This document shows, piece after piece, positions 1 to 5,472 of a stretch of 5,472 nucleotides of DNA. The notes below the pieces were generated by a model. The model saw only the letters and a program-made list of their open reading frames with translations. It had not been told where the DNA came from and searched no databases. This DNA is from an uncultured Candidatus Melainabacteria bacterium. GTDB taxonomy: Bacteria > Cyanobacteriota > Vampirovibrionia > Gastranaerophilales > Gastranaerophilaceae. The stretch spans positions 1 through 5,472 of the forward strand of contig CAKNXK010000006.1 in assembly GCA_932182025.1 (NCBI GenBank), in the 5' to 3' direction. The translations under genes were made by a program, and so were the position numbers. Every line of letters starts with the position of its first letter. The stretch's first letter is position 1.

Positions 1-36
1 TATTTCAGCTATTTAAATTTCTTTTGGTTTTTGTTT

Positions 37-125
37 GGTGTACTTTCGCGATTACTTTCTTCCTCGCTCAGAAGGTTAAACCATCAGGTCCTTCAATCGT
101 CCACCAGGCGGTTTCCTCACCTGAC
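37..125 (-). ncRNA. Candidate structured RNA block 2 (leader of an off-window gene or small RNA), family unknown
   Basis: Beginning at the predicted P2 start, GTCAGGT (119..125) pairs with ACCTGAT (83..89) as a 7-bp closing stem, with one G-T pair. It encloses a CCGC-CTG-GTGG hairpin (101..111). Downstream, GCGA (64..67) can pair with TCGC (48..51). By my count 45 of 89 bases are G or C, against AT-rich flanks. From position 36 to the edge the strand becomes A-rich and unstructured, as before a start codon, but no start codon with a ribosome-binding site is seen. No known riboswitch or RNA family is recognised. Confidence 0.4.
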
Positions 126-127
126 AT
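68..127 (-). CDS. Possible 19-residue leader peptide with tandem Trp (doubtful)
   Basis: An ATG at the predicted P2 start opens a 19-codon frame ending in TGA: MSGEETAWWTIEGPDGLTF. Two adjacent Trp codons in a short frame at the head of a folded leader would fit Trp-sensing attenuation. Against this, the purine-rich AGAGG touches the ATG with no spacer, so translation would have to be leaderless. The frame also coincides with the RNA stems, which could explain its composition. No downstream gene is visible to support a link to tryptophan. Confidence 0.15.
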   Translation of the reverse strand: MSGEETAWWTIEGPDGLTF

Positions 128-132
128 CCTCT

Positions 133-160
133 ATCTTATCGCTTCAATTTTTGTTGTCAA
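133..160 (-). promoter_or_regulatory. Sigma-70-type promoter P2
   Basis: On the minus strand, a perfect TTGACA (155..160) is followed after 16 bp by TAAGAT (133..138), which matches four of six -10 positions. The predicted start is near 125..127. It fires leftwards into structured block 2 and then off the window, presumably towards a gene beyond position 1. Confidence 0.6.
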
Positions 161-163
161 CAA
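151..163. promoter_or_regulatory. Candidate operator: 13-bp palindrome over the P2 -35 box
   Basis: TTGTTGTCAACAA is a perfect 6-bp inverted repeat around one central base and contains the whole P2 -35 hexamer (155..160). Dyad symmetry at this position would suit a dimeric repressor that blocks polymerase. Part of the symmetry comes from the TTGACA box itself, which lowers its weight. Confidence 0.35.
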
Positions 164-176
164 CTTTTTTTGAAGA

Positions 177-191
177 GTTACATTTCGTAAC
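177..191. repeat. Small inverted repeat GTTAC-N5-GTAAC
   Basis: GTTAC (177..181) and GTAAC (187..191) are perfect inverted arms separated by five bases. The repeat lies 16 bp upstream of the P2 -35 box in the transcribed direction, where an activator or repressor could bind. A 5-bp arm can arise by chance. Confidence 0.3.
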
Positions 192-238
192 ATTTGGTAG
201 AGAATTGTCTTTAATTTTGAATGTGCTATCTTTATATT

Positions 239-322
239 CCGGCTTTACGGTGGTGTCCTTCTGATAACTCAGCTACCGTTGGCACCTAGTGTAAATCGTT
301 TTCTTTGTCCGCTTCAGCGAAC
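239..322 (-). ncRNA. Candidate structured RNA block 1 (small RNA or 5' leader), family unknown
   Basis: Starting exactly at the predicted P1 transcription start, GTTCGC and GCGGAC form a 6-bp stem with a TGAA tetraloop (307..322). Further in, ACGGT (275..279) can pair with ACCGT (247..251) around a small CTGA-GTTA-TCAG hairpin (261..272). GGTG (283..286) can pair with CACC (252..255); this crosses the previous helix, so the two would form a pseudoknot or be alternatives. By my count 42 of these 84 bases are G or C, far above the surrounding non-coding DNA. No long frame or ribosome-binding site is seen. No Rfam family is recognised. The 3' end is undefined, with no terminator visible before P2. 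Confidence 0.45.
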
Positions 323-328
323 TCATTC

Positions 329-357
329 ATTATAAAATGCTAATTTTTAAATTGCAA
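329..357 (-). promoter_or_regulatory. Sigma-70-type promoter P1
   Basis: On the minus strand, TTGCAA (352..357) is separated by exactly 17 bp from a perfect TATAAT (329..334). The predicted start is near G322. It lies in the gap after the giant gene and points leftwards. The -35 matches TTGACA at four of six positions. It is the best promoter in the window, although AT-rich gaps yield some promoter look-alikes. Confidence 0.7.
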
Positions 358-378
358 GTGTTTTTTTTACAATTTTTA

Positions 379-400
379 AAATCAGCCATTTTACTGATTT
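379..400 (-). terminator. Weak hairpin terminator candidate after the giant gene
   Basis: On the minus strand, AAATCAG and CTGATTT form a perfect 7-bp stem around an 8-nt loop, beginning six bases after the TAG stop. The hairpin is AT-rich and the T run is only four long, counting three bases of the stem, so intrinsic termination would be leaky. It is the only stem between this stop and the next promoter. Confidence 0.35.
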
Positions 401-405
401 ACAGC

Positions 406-3400
406 CTAATCTCCAAACACTACAAATGGCAAATCTCTCTCAATAGCATGTTCAACTAAGAAGTTTAATTTCGAATTTCCATGTACAAATGACAATGCGT
501 TGCCAACATCCCCTTCTGAAGCATAAGCAAACACTCCCATGACCTCCGGATTAGTCAAATACATCTCATTGTAAGCTCTTTCTCCGCGACGTGTTCGGGA
601 GTTAATTGTTGCAAATGCCTGTATTATTTTTTCTCTAATATCTGCCGGTTCAATCTCTAACATTGATTTATTTTCATTTGCTTTAACAAAAGCAATGTAT
701 TCGTCATCACCCATGCCTGTTGCTTCTTTTATCAAATTAGAAACATATAACCTATCAGATTGACGTTCTGCGCCAAAAAGATATCTACGCTTAAATTCAC
801 TCAAGAACTTACCGCATCCTGAGCCGCTATCGGTTTCGCCACCGCCATGAATATATTTAGTATTAACATCTAATAAAACCCCTTGAGTTCTAAAGAATCT
901 GTACTTACTTTCAGGACGCTCTGCATAACTTACTGAAAGTAAAACATCAGAGTCTATCAAACCAAATGCGTCAAATTTTGCAAGCTGGTTTACATAATCC
1001 AAACCATGAACAAAGAATTTGATATTTCCGGTCTCAAGACCTAACTCATCAACCAATGTTCCTTTAGAAGTGGTTCCCGGAGGGAAACCCAGAGCTTGCC
1101 AATCTTCAACTTCGTTATACTTAATAACAATAAGTCCGTTATTATCTTTATAGACACCCTTAATATTAGTTGTTCCATCAGGATTTACTGTAGTAACAGC
1201 TTTTGAAATTGAACTAGCTTTAGGCACCTTGGTCACAGGTAATAATGGCTGAGAAATCTTTAATTCATCAATATAATTTTGTATTCTTTTTGCATAAATA
1301 TCGGCTGCTTGACCATGACTTACAGGAGTGCCGCTCTCATCGAACACACGAATACCATCTGCAAATCGAGCTCTGCTTGTACCAACAGTTGTGTCATGGA
1401 AAACATCGTCAAGTTTTACAGCTCTTAAATCAGCATGGGTAAACATCAAAGCCAATTCAAATAAATTATCCTGACGTAAATCATACGCAACTGATTGAAG
1501 ACGTTTAGTCAATTCTGTTTCATTTTTTGCAGTATTAACAAAGCCCAGCCATTCATGGTTGCGCGAAAGAGTATATAATTTTATTTCTTCATCTTTTGTA
1601 AGGTTGAATTTTTTTGCGATAAAGAACGCATCAAAACTACCTTCTGCAGCATGAGTTTTATCAGAAATACCTTCAACTTTAGTAATATCATGTAACAACG
1701 CTGCAAGCATCATAACTTTTTTATCAGACTCGTTCAAAGTTTTAAAATTAGAATCCTGAGAAACTTTTTGCATAACTTTTAAAGAATGGTTGAAAACGGT
1801 AAAGTCATGCGCACCATGTTGTTTTTTCCCAATTTGAGCGCGCAACTCAGGAAGCACGTCTACAACATCATTCAATAATTTTTCTATTGCAGGATTATTG
1901 CATCTAATCGGATTCTGTTCTGAAAACCTTACAACATCTGCTCTTATTGATTCAACAACGGATTTTGTAGCAGGATCACTGATTTCTGCCAGCTTTTTAC
2001 CGTTATTAAGATTTACAGGATAACCAATTATAGAGAAACCAGTTTCATTTGATTTGCTGCGATGCAACTCGAATCCAAAATAATCATATACTTTTTGTCT
2101 TTCAGCAGCAGATAAATGTTTAACTTTATCTAAAATAGTTTTAATAAACTGTTCTCTGCTAAACTCCTGAGTAATATGAAGATTTGCAAAATCTGCATCA
2201 GTAAGCTTTGCCAGATTATCAGACAAGCCGCTTAAGCTATGATTAAAAGCACTAACTTTCTTTGGCGTTAATGTATTTGTCTCAACACCCATTGAACGTA
2301 CAATTGCCGGTAGTAAAGAACAATAAGTCTCTCTATCGGTAGGAATTAGAGGGAATAATTCTTTCATTTTCGGGCTTAGATTAAATAAGCCCTCGTTACA
2401 AGCAACCAATGAACGTAATAATCCTTTTTTAGCTTCAACAGGGATTTCATTAATACTACGTCGTCCGCATATATTAATCATCTGACAGGCAACACTCAAA
2501 TCATTGTCTGTTAATTGTGAGACTACGTCTTTAGCGACTATTTTATTTAATTTCTGTAGCTGTTTATAATCTACTTTATTTAAATTAGAAATAAGGAATG
2601 ATATTTGAGACGCATCAAGTTCTAAATATTTATATTGTTTACACAATTTTTCAGCATAAACAGCCTTATCCTCATCAGTTATTGAATGAAGAATAGCACA
2701 TTTTTGAGTTGTCGAAAGCGACATGTCATCTACAATAGTTTCTACTATTCTATAGTTGTATTGACTTATAGCACTCAAAACTTCAAGTCTTGAATCAAAA
2801 AAAGCTGTTCTCTCGGCATTTGATTTTAAACCTTTGTATTGAGCATAAATTTTCTCAGCATAATCAGCACTACTATCATTTGTTATGCTATATAATAACC
2901 TAATCTTTTGCTCAACTGTAAACGCATCATCGTTTCCAATTTTTTCTGCAATCTTTTTATTATAATAATTTATGGTTTCTAAAAACCTTATTCTTAAATC
3001 TAAATATGAAACCTTATCAACATCCGGTTTTAAATTCTTATATTCTTTATAAATCATGTCAGCATGAACAGCAGTTTCTTTGCTCCTAGAACTTCTAATA
3101 ATAGCCTGTTTGTGCTGGGAAGTAATAGTATTATCATCCATAATATCGTTTGCTATCTTTTTATTATAAGCATTAATCCTTCTCAAAATTTCAATACGTT
3201 CATCTCGAGAAATACTTTTATTCAAACATACTTTTTCTGCAACACTATAACCTTCTACAGTTGAATAATATAAAACATCAGCTATGTCCTCATTTTTAAA
3301 TTCCGGATTTCTATAAAGCTTTTCTACAAGCTCGAAACTTTCTTCTTCTACATGTTCTAATACCGTTCTAAGAGATTGTCTAGGAAAATCCTTATCTTCT

Positions 3401-5472
3401 ATAAGGATTTTTGCTAAACGCATATTTTCAGGAGTAACTAATTTCAATGCTTCCATATAGGTTTTATCAGATAAACCTAATTCCTTACGTCTATTAATAA
3501 CATCCAGAACAAAGTCTTTTGTTTCAGGTTTAAAGAATTCTGAAATTCTTTTTACCGAACCACTTATATTATTATCATGCCAATAAACAGTAGGAATATC
3601 ATCTAAAGATTTTACATCATTTTGAATAAAGCTTCTTATAAATCTTTCACTATTTCTATCTTGAACAAGCAATATTCGAAGCAAACTACCATCATCCAAT
3701 TCTTTCAAGTCGCCTAAGTTATCCTTAAGCTCTTTTACCATAGTATTCAACTTTTCATGCAATTGCTTAGCACTAATATTATTAGACTCGTCATAAGCTA
3801 AGAAACGAATCCAATCGTCACTATCAAGTCCATATTTTGTTAATAATTCATAAATCTCAACACAATCTGTTTTTTTAGAATAGCAAAGCCAAATTCTATC
3901 TGACTCACTAAATTCTTCTTTTGAAATTATTTTTTTAATTTTTTGCAATCGAGTTAATAATTCTGAAAAATCAAATTTTTCAGGGAACCATGAATAACGG
4001 GAAGTTATAAAGCTGTTCAAAACAGATTTTTTTCCTGAACCTGAATACTCTGCCATTTCAAGAATAAACTTTACAGCACTGTCATAGTCTCCGTTTTTGA
4101 TAATAAAATCATTTGCAGTATTTGCACCCGGCCAACACTCAATATCATCAAATGCTTTAATTAGCTTAAATACACCGTCAAAATCAGACACCCCTTGTTC
4201 TTGCATTGCTTTTATAAAGTTAGCCGGATGGCTTAATATATCAGGCAATTCTTTTGTCTTAAAATCAGCAACAAGATTATAAATATCTGCATACAACTTA
4301 GAATTTTCCGCAAGACCGCTATAAGACATCAAACCAAGAATTTGATATCTAAACCTTTGTTTACATTTATCAGAACAGTTTTCCACAAATTGTTTAGCAA
4401 TTGCAATATCTTTGTTGTTTAAGATTTTTTCTATTTGATCTATAGGTGCATTTTTATACCAGCTGAAATCAAGCCCGGCTTTCTCGCATTTATCAACAAT
4501 TTCAGCCAATTTAACAGAGTAAGCAATCGCATCTCCGTTATAGTCAAGATTAATTCCAAGTTTTTTTGCCTTATTAACATTATTCTCAAATGCACTTAAA
4601 AATTCTGAAGTAACTATCGACGGTTCTGACATTTGAGAACAGCCAAAAGCATTAAAACTATCTTCGCCAATAATTTTATCAATTTTATGCTGCGCAAGTA
4701 TCCTTTCCGGAGTCATTAATCCAATTTGCTCTGAATCTCTCCAGTACAGTGAGTTTATAACATCACCAAAAGAAGCACCTGTCAGATTATGAATTTCACT
4801 TGCTTTTGATAATTGCAAATTAAAATTTTCATCATTCTTGCTTTTGTCTAAAAGCATTATTAAAGCATCAAGTGGACTTTCATTAGATTTGCAAAAATAT
4901 GACTTCATGACATCCAGGTTTTCAACATTCAAATATTTGACAATTACAGCTTCATCTGATTTCGATAATTCTCTAATTGCAACTGACAATTCTTCCGACG
5001 ATAATTTTGCAATATCATCATTCGGTCTGCATTTTTTTATTATATCAAATGCCATTGCAATAGTATTTAAATCTTGCACATCACTTCGTAGTGCAGAAAT
5101 TTCATCAACCGTACATCCAAAACTTCTTAAAATAGCATCCGCTTCTGCATCAGAAACAGTTTCTTTTACAGTTAATAAATCCTCAATACAATTTATTCTT
5201 TCCGGCAATATAGGCTTATGTGTTTCTACAGCATTTGGAATTACACTTTCAGCATTCTTACCCAAAAGCTTATTAACAAGCTTACCTGACATTTTCATCC
5301 CGCCTCCGATTGCAGGAGCCATAACCAAACCGCCCAAACCTCCCTGGAAGAATGAACTCAATAACGCATCAGCTGTTATTTCTTCGCCCTTCTCATTCAA
5401 GTCATAAGCAGTTCTAAATGTCGTATCTATTGAGCCGCCAAGTGCACCGTCAACCGCCATTTCTGACGCCAA
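406..5472 (-). CDS. Giant helical-repeat protein with HD phosphohydrolase domain and unnamed C-terminal domain (N-terminus off-window)
   Basis: A single uninterrupted frame of 1,688 codons ends at TAG (406..408) and runs off the right edge. Residues are numbered here from the edge codon TTG. Visible layout: a Gly/Ala-rich hydrophobic stretch (about 36-66), a long charged and Leu-rich alpha-helical region (about 73-680), a helical-repeat solenoid (about 684-962), a mixed region with YFGFEL (1131-1136) and GYP (1150-1152) motifs, an HD domain (about 1207-1353), a low-complexity linker (about 1408-1437), and a C-terminal alpha/beta-looking domain (about 1438-1688). The HD domain implies metal-dependent phosphohydrolase or phosphodiesterase chemistry. 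The solenoid suggests partner binding. Substrate, location and pathway are unknown. TTG at the edge or Met5 (5458..5460) could in principle be a start, but no ribosome-binding site can be judged, and the Gly-rich opening looks like the interior of a longer protein. No frameshift is seen. The coding call is near certain; the function is not. Confidence 0.97.
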   Translation of the reverse strand: MASEMAVDGALGGSIDTTFRTAYDLNEKGEEITADALLSSFFQGGLGGLVMAPAIGGGMKMSGKLVNKLLGKNAESVIPNAVETHKPILPERINCIEDLLTVKETVSDAEADAILRSFGCTVDEISALRSDVQDLNTIAMAFDIIKKCRPNDDIAKLSSEELSVAIRELSKSDEAVIVKYLNVENLDVMKSYFCKSNESPLDALIMLLDKSKNDENFNLQLSKASEIHNLTGASFGDVINSLYWRDSEQIGLMTPERILAQHKIDKIIGEDSFNAFGCSQMSEPSIVTSEFLSAFENNVNKAKKLGINLDYNGDAIAYSVKLAEIVDKCEKAGLDFSWYKNAPIDQIEKILNNKDIAIAKQFVENCSDKCKQRFRYQILGLMSYSGLAENSKLYADIYNLVADFKTKELPDILSHPANFIKAMQEQGVSDFDGVFKLIKAFDDIECWPGANTANDFIIKNGDYDSAVKFILEMAEYSGSGKKSVLNSFITSRYSWFPEKFDFSELLTRLQKIKKIISKEEFSESDRIWLCYSKKTDCVEIYELLTKYGLDSDDWIRFLAYDESNNISAKQLHEKLNTMVKELKDNLGDLKELDDGSLLRILLVQDRNSERFIRSFIQNDVKSLDDIPTVYWHDNNISGSVKRISEFFKPETKDFVLDVINRRKELGLSDKTYMEALKLVTPENMRLAKILIEDKDFPRQSLRTVLEHVEEESFELVEKLYRNPEFKNEDIADVLYYSTVEGYSVAEKVCLNKSISRDERIEILRRINAYNKKIANDIMDDNTITSQHKQAIIRSSRSKETAVHADMIYKEYKNLKPDVDKVSYLDLRIRFLETINYYNKKIAEKIGNDDAFTVEQKIRLLYSITNDSSADYAEKIYAQYKGLKSNAERTAFFDSRLEVLSAISQYNYRIVETIVDDMSLSTTQKCAILHSITDEDKAVYAEKLCKQYKYLELDASQISFLISNLNKVDYKQLQKLNKIVAKDVVSQLTDNDLSVACQMINICGRRSINEIPVEAKKGLLRSLVACNEGLFNLSPKMKELFPLIPTDRETYCSLLPAIVRSMGVETNTLTPKKVSAFNHSLSGLSDNLAKLTDADFANLHITQEFSREQFIKTILDKVKHLSAAERQKVYDYFGFELHRSKSNETGFSIIGYPVNLNNGKKLAEISDPATKSVVESIRADVVRFSEQNPIRCNNPAIEKLLNDVVDVLPELRAQIGKKQHGAHDFTVFNHSLKVMQKVSQDSNFKTLNESDKKVMMLAALLHDITKVEGISDKTHAAEGSFDAFFIAKKFNLTKDEEIKLYTLSRNHEWLGFVNTAKNETELTKRLQSVAYDLRQDNLFELALMFTHADLRAVKLDDVFHDTTVGTSRARFADGIRVFDESGTPVSHGQAADIYAKRIQNYIDELKISQPLLPVTKVPKASSISKAVTTVNPDGTTNIKGVYKDNNGLIVIKYNEVEDWQALGFPPGTTSKGTLVDELGLETGNIKFFVHGLDYVNQLAKFDAFGLIDSDVLLSVSYAERPESKYRFFRTQGVLLDVNTKYIHGGGETDSGSGCGKFLSEFKRRYLFGAERQSDRLYVSNLIKEATGMGDDEYIAFVKANENKSMLEIEPADIREKIIQAFATINSRTRRGERAYNEMYLTNPEVMGVFAYASEGDVGNALSFVHGNSKLNFLVEHAIERDLPFVVFGD
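409..1161 (-). other. C-terminal domain of unknown function (residues about 1438-1688)
   Basis: After a linker rich in Ser, Thr, Lys and Pro, the composition changes from helical repeat to alternating beta-like and helical segments. Motif-like stretches are GNIKFFVHGLD (1482-1492), SYAERPE (1515-1521), KYRFFRTQGVLLDV (1523-1536), HGGGETDSGSG (1542-1552), RTRRGERAYNE (1626-1636), NPEVMGVFAY (1641-1650) and a closing LPFVVFG (1681-1687). Invariant-looking polar residues (R1519, E1521, H1542, E1546, D1548, E1631, E1636) are dense enough for an enzyme active site. The Arg, then Ser/Gly, then Glu order loosely recalls ADP-ribosyltransferase folds, but no accepted motif is met. I do not recognise the family and leave the function open. 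Confidence 0.5.
1414..1854 (-). other. HD phosphohydrolase domain within the giant protein (residues about 1207-1353)
   Basis: The domain opens with LPEL (1207-1210) and a QH-x-x-HD stretch, then NHSLKVM with H1229, the diagnostic ALLHD with H1261 and D1262, H1274 in HAAEG, H1306 in RNHEWL, and THAD with D1348. This gives the H...HD...H...H...D ligand set of the HD superfamily. The order, the spacing and the LLHDITK form most resemble HD domains attached to tRNA nucleotidyltransferase/poly(A) polymerase-type enzymes. No nucleotidyltransferase domain is visible upstream, so the resemblance is only to the HD part. All expected metal ligands are present, so it is probably active. Family knowledge supports phosphomonoesterase or phosphodiesterase activity; the substrate cannot be read from the sequence. 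Confidence 0.85.
2587..3198 (-). repeat. Three tandem 68-residue (204-nt) repeats in the solenoid (residues 759-826, 827-894, 895-962)
   Basis: Three consecutive units align with no gaps. Each starts with Arg (R759, R827, R895), carries a YN pair ten residues later (769-770, 837-838, 905-906), and ends near a Tyr-Lys pair followed by Leu (YKNL, YKGL, YKYL). By hand alignment, units 1 and 2 share 25 of 68 residues and units 2 and 3 share 27 of 68. Each unit appears to be an enlarged form of the 29-residue repeat before it: the anchor alanine or valine positions (774, 842, 910) are each followed 30 residues later by another anchor alanine (804, 872, 940). The DNA copies are well diverged, so this is old duplication kept by selection on structure, not a recent expansion. 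Confidence 0.85.
3199..3423 (-). repeat. 29-residue helical repeats at the start of the solenoid (residues 684-758)
   Basis: Equivalent small residues that open each unit fall at A687 (LAK), V716 (LVEK), A745 (VAEK) and A774 (IAND), exactly 29 residues apart each time. Each unit has the form of a short helix, a polar turn rich in D/N/P/K, and a second helix ending in a Leu/Val/Ile-rich motif such as LRTVLEHV or IADVLYYS. This is the pattern of a two-helix alpha solenoid. The family is not recognised. Such solenoids normally bind protein or peptide partners. Confidence 0.7.
5275..5367 (-). other. Gly/Ala-rich hydrophobic segment of the giant protein (residues about 36-66)
   Basis: This stretch contains FFQGGLGGLVMAPAIGGG followed by a basic patch (KMSGKLVNK). 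It is the only clearly hydrophobic, glycine-dense segment in the visible protein. Glycine-rich stretches of this kind occur in large secreted or surface proteins, where they can act as membrane-inserting or flexible packing segments. It has too many glycines and too few bulky residues to be a confident transmembrane helix. Its role here is inference. Confidence 0.45.

Noticed and set aside
31..264. Plus-strand 77-codon open frame across the intergenic region
   Set aside because: It is Ser/Leu-rich with no domain signature, has no clear ribosome-binding site, and runs antisense through both promoters and both foldable blocks. It looks like chance.
261..276. Resemblance of GGTAGCTGAGTTATC to the 3' half of the c-di-GMP-I (GEMM) riboswitch
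   Set aside because: The required 5' half (the GGGCAAACC and CGCAAAGCC segments) is absent upstream, so the aptamer cannot be built. The similarity is only partial.
37..322. tRNA, rRNA, tmRNA, SRP RNA, RNase P RNA, T-box, TPP, cobalamin, SAM or lysine riboswitch
   Set aside because: I looked for the hallmark conserved strings of each on both strands and found none with the required partners.
286..330. Minus-strand 14-codon frame MNEFAEADKENDLH
   Set aside because: Its ATG lies inside the P1 -10 box, upstream of the predicted transcription start. It has no ribosome-binding site and overlaps the 5' hairpin.
342..380. Direct repeat AATTTTTAAA (342..351 and 371..380)
   Set aside because: A 10-bp A/T-only repeat in an AT-rich gap is expected by chance. 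No terminal repeats or integrase-type structure are nearby.
1245..4282. Three shorter plus-strand frames (1245..1442, 3064..3264, 4097..4282)
   Set aside because: All are antisense within the giant gene, with no motif or ribosome-binding site.
4838..5407. Plus-strand 189-codon open frame
   Set aside because: It lies wholly antisense to the giant gene. Its Ser/Ile/Phe-rich composition is that of an antisense shadow, and no domain is visible.
5458..5472. TTG at the window edge, or Met5, as the true start of the giant gene
   Set aside because: The upstream sequence is not available, and the residues there look like the interior of a protein. The frame is better treated as open at the edge.
1..5472. 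CRISPR array, insertion sequence or attachment site
   Set aside because: No repeat-spacer pattern, transposase motif or terminal inverted repeats are seen. The only regular repeat is the diverged 204-nt coding repeat.

Overview
The window is AT-rich bacterial DNA dominated by one very long minus-strand gene (406..5472) that enters from the right edge, so its N-terminus is missing. The 1,688 residues visible read as four parts. A short Gly/Ala-rich hydrophobic stretch comes first, followed by a long alpha-helical region that ends in a regular helical-repeat solenoid. An HD phosphohydrolase domain with a complete metal-ligand set comes next, and a C-terminal domain I cannot name closes the protein. 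The standard code is used (TAG stop, Trp as TGG). From memory of similar large proteins (Gly-rich segment, helical repeats, HD domain, unnamed C-terminal domain), the best guess for the host is a gut Cyanobacteriota of the Vampirovibrionia/Gastranaerophilales type. This is low-confidence inference: the window has no rRNA, tRNA or marker gene.

Downstream of the TAG stop (positions 1..405) there is no convincing protein gene, but the region is not empty. Reading leftwards on the minus strand, it holds a weak terminator-like hairpin (379..400), then a near-consensus sigma-70-type promoter (TTGCAA, 17 bp, TATAAT; 329..357). The predicted transcription start of that promoter falls exactly on the first base of a stable hairpin. 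About half the bases of the following 84 nt are G+C, and they can form several nested or mutually exclusive helices. An AT-rich spacer with a small inverted repeat follows. A second minus-strand promoter (TTGACA, 16 bp, TAAGAT; 133..160) has its -35 box inside a 13-bp palindrome, and a second G+C-rich, foldable 89-nt block (37..125) lies downstream of it.

The simplest reading is that the giant gene ends, a terminator partly isolates it, and one or two structured RNAs (small RNAs or a long 5' leader) drive or precede a gene beyond position 1. I could not assign either RNA block to a known family. All other long open frames are antisense shadows of the giant gene or lie across the structured RNA region.
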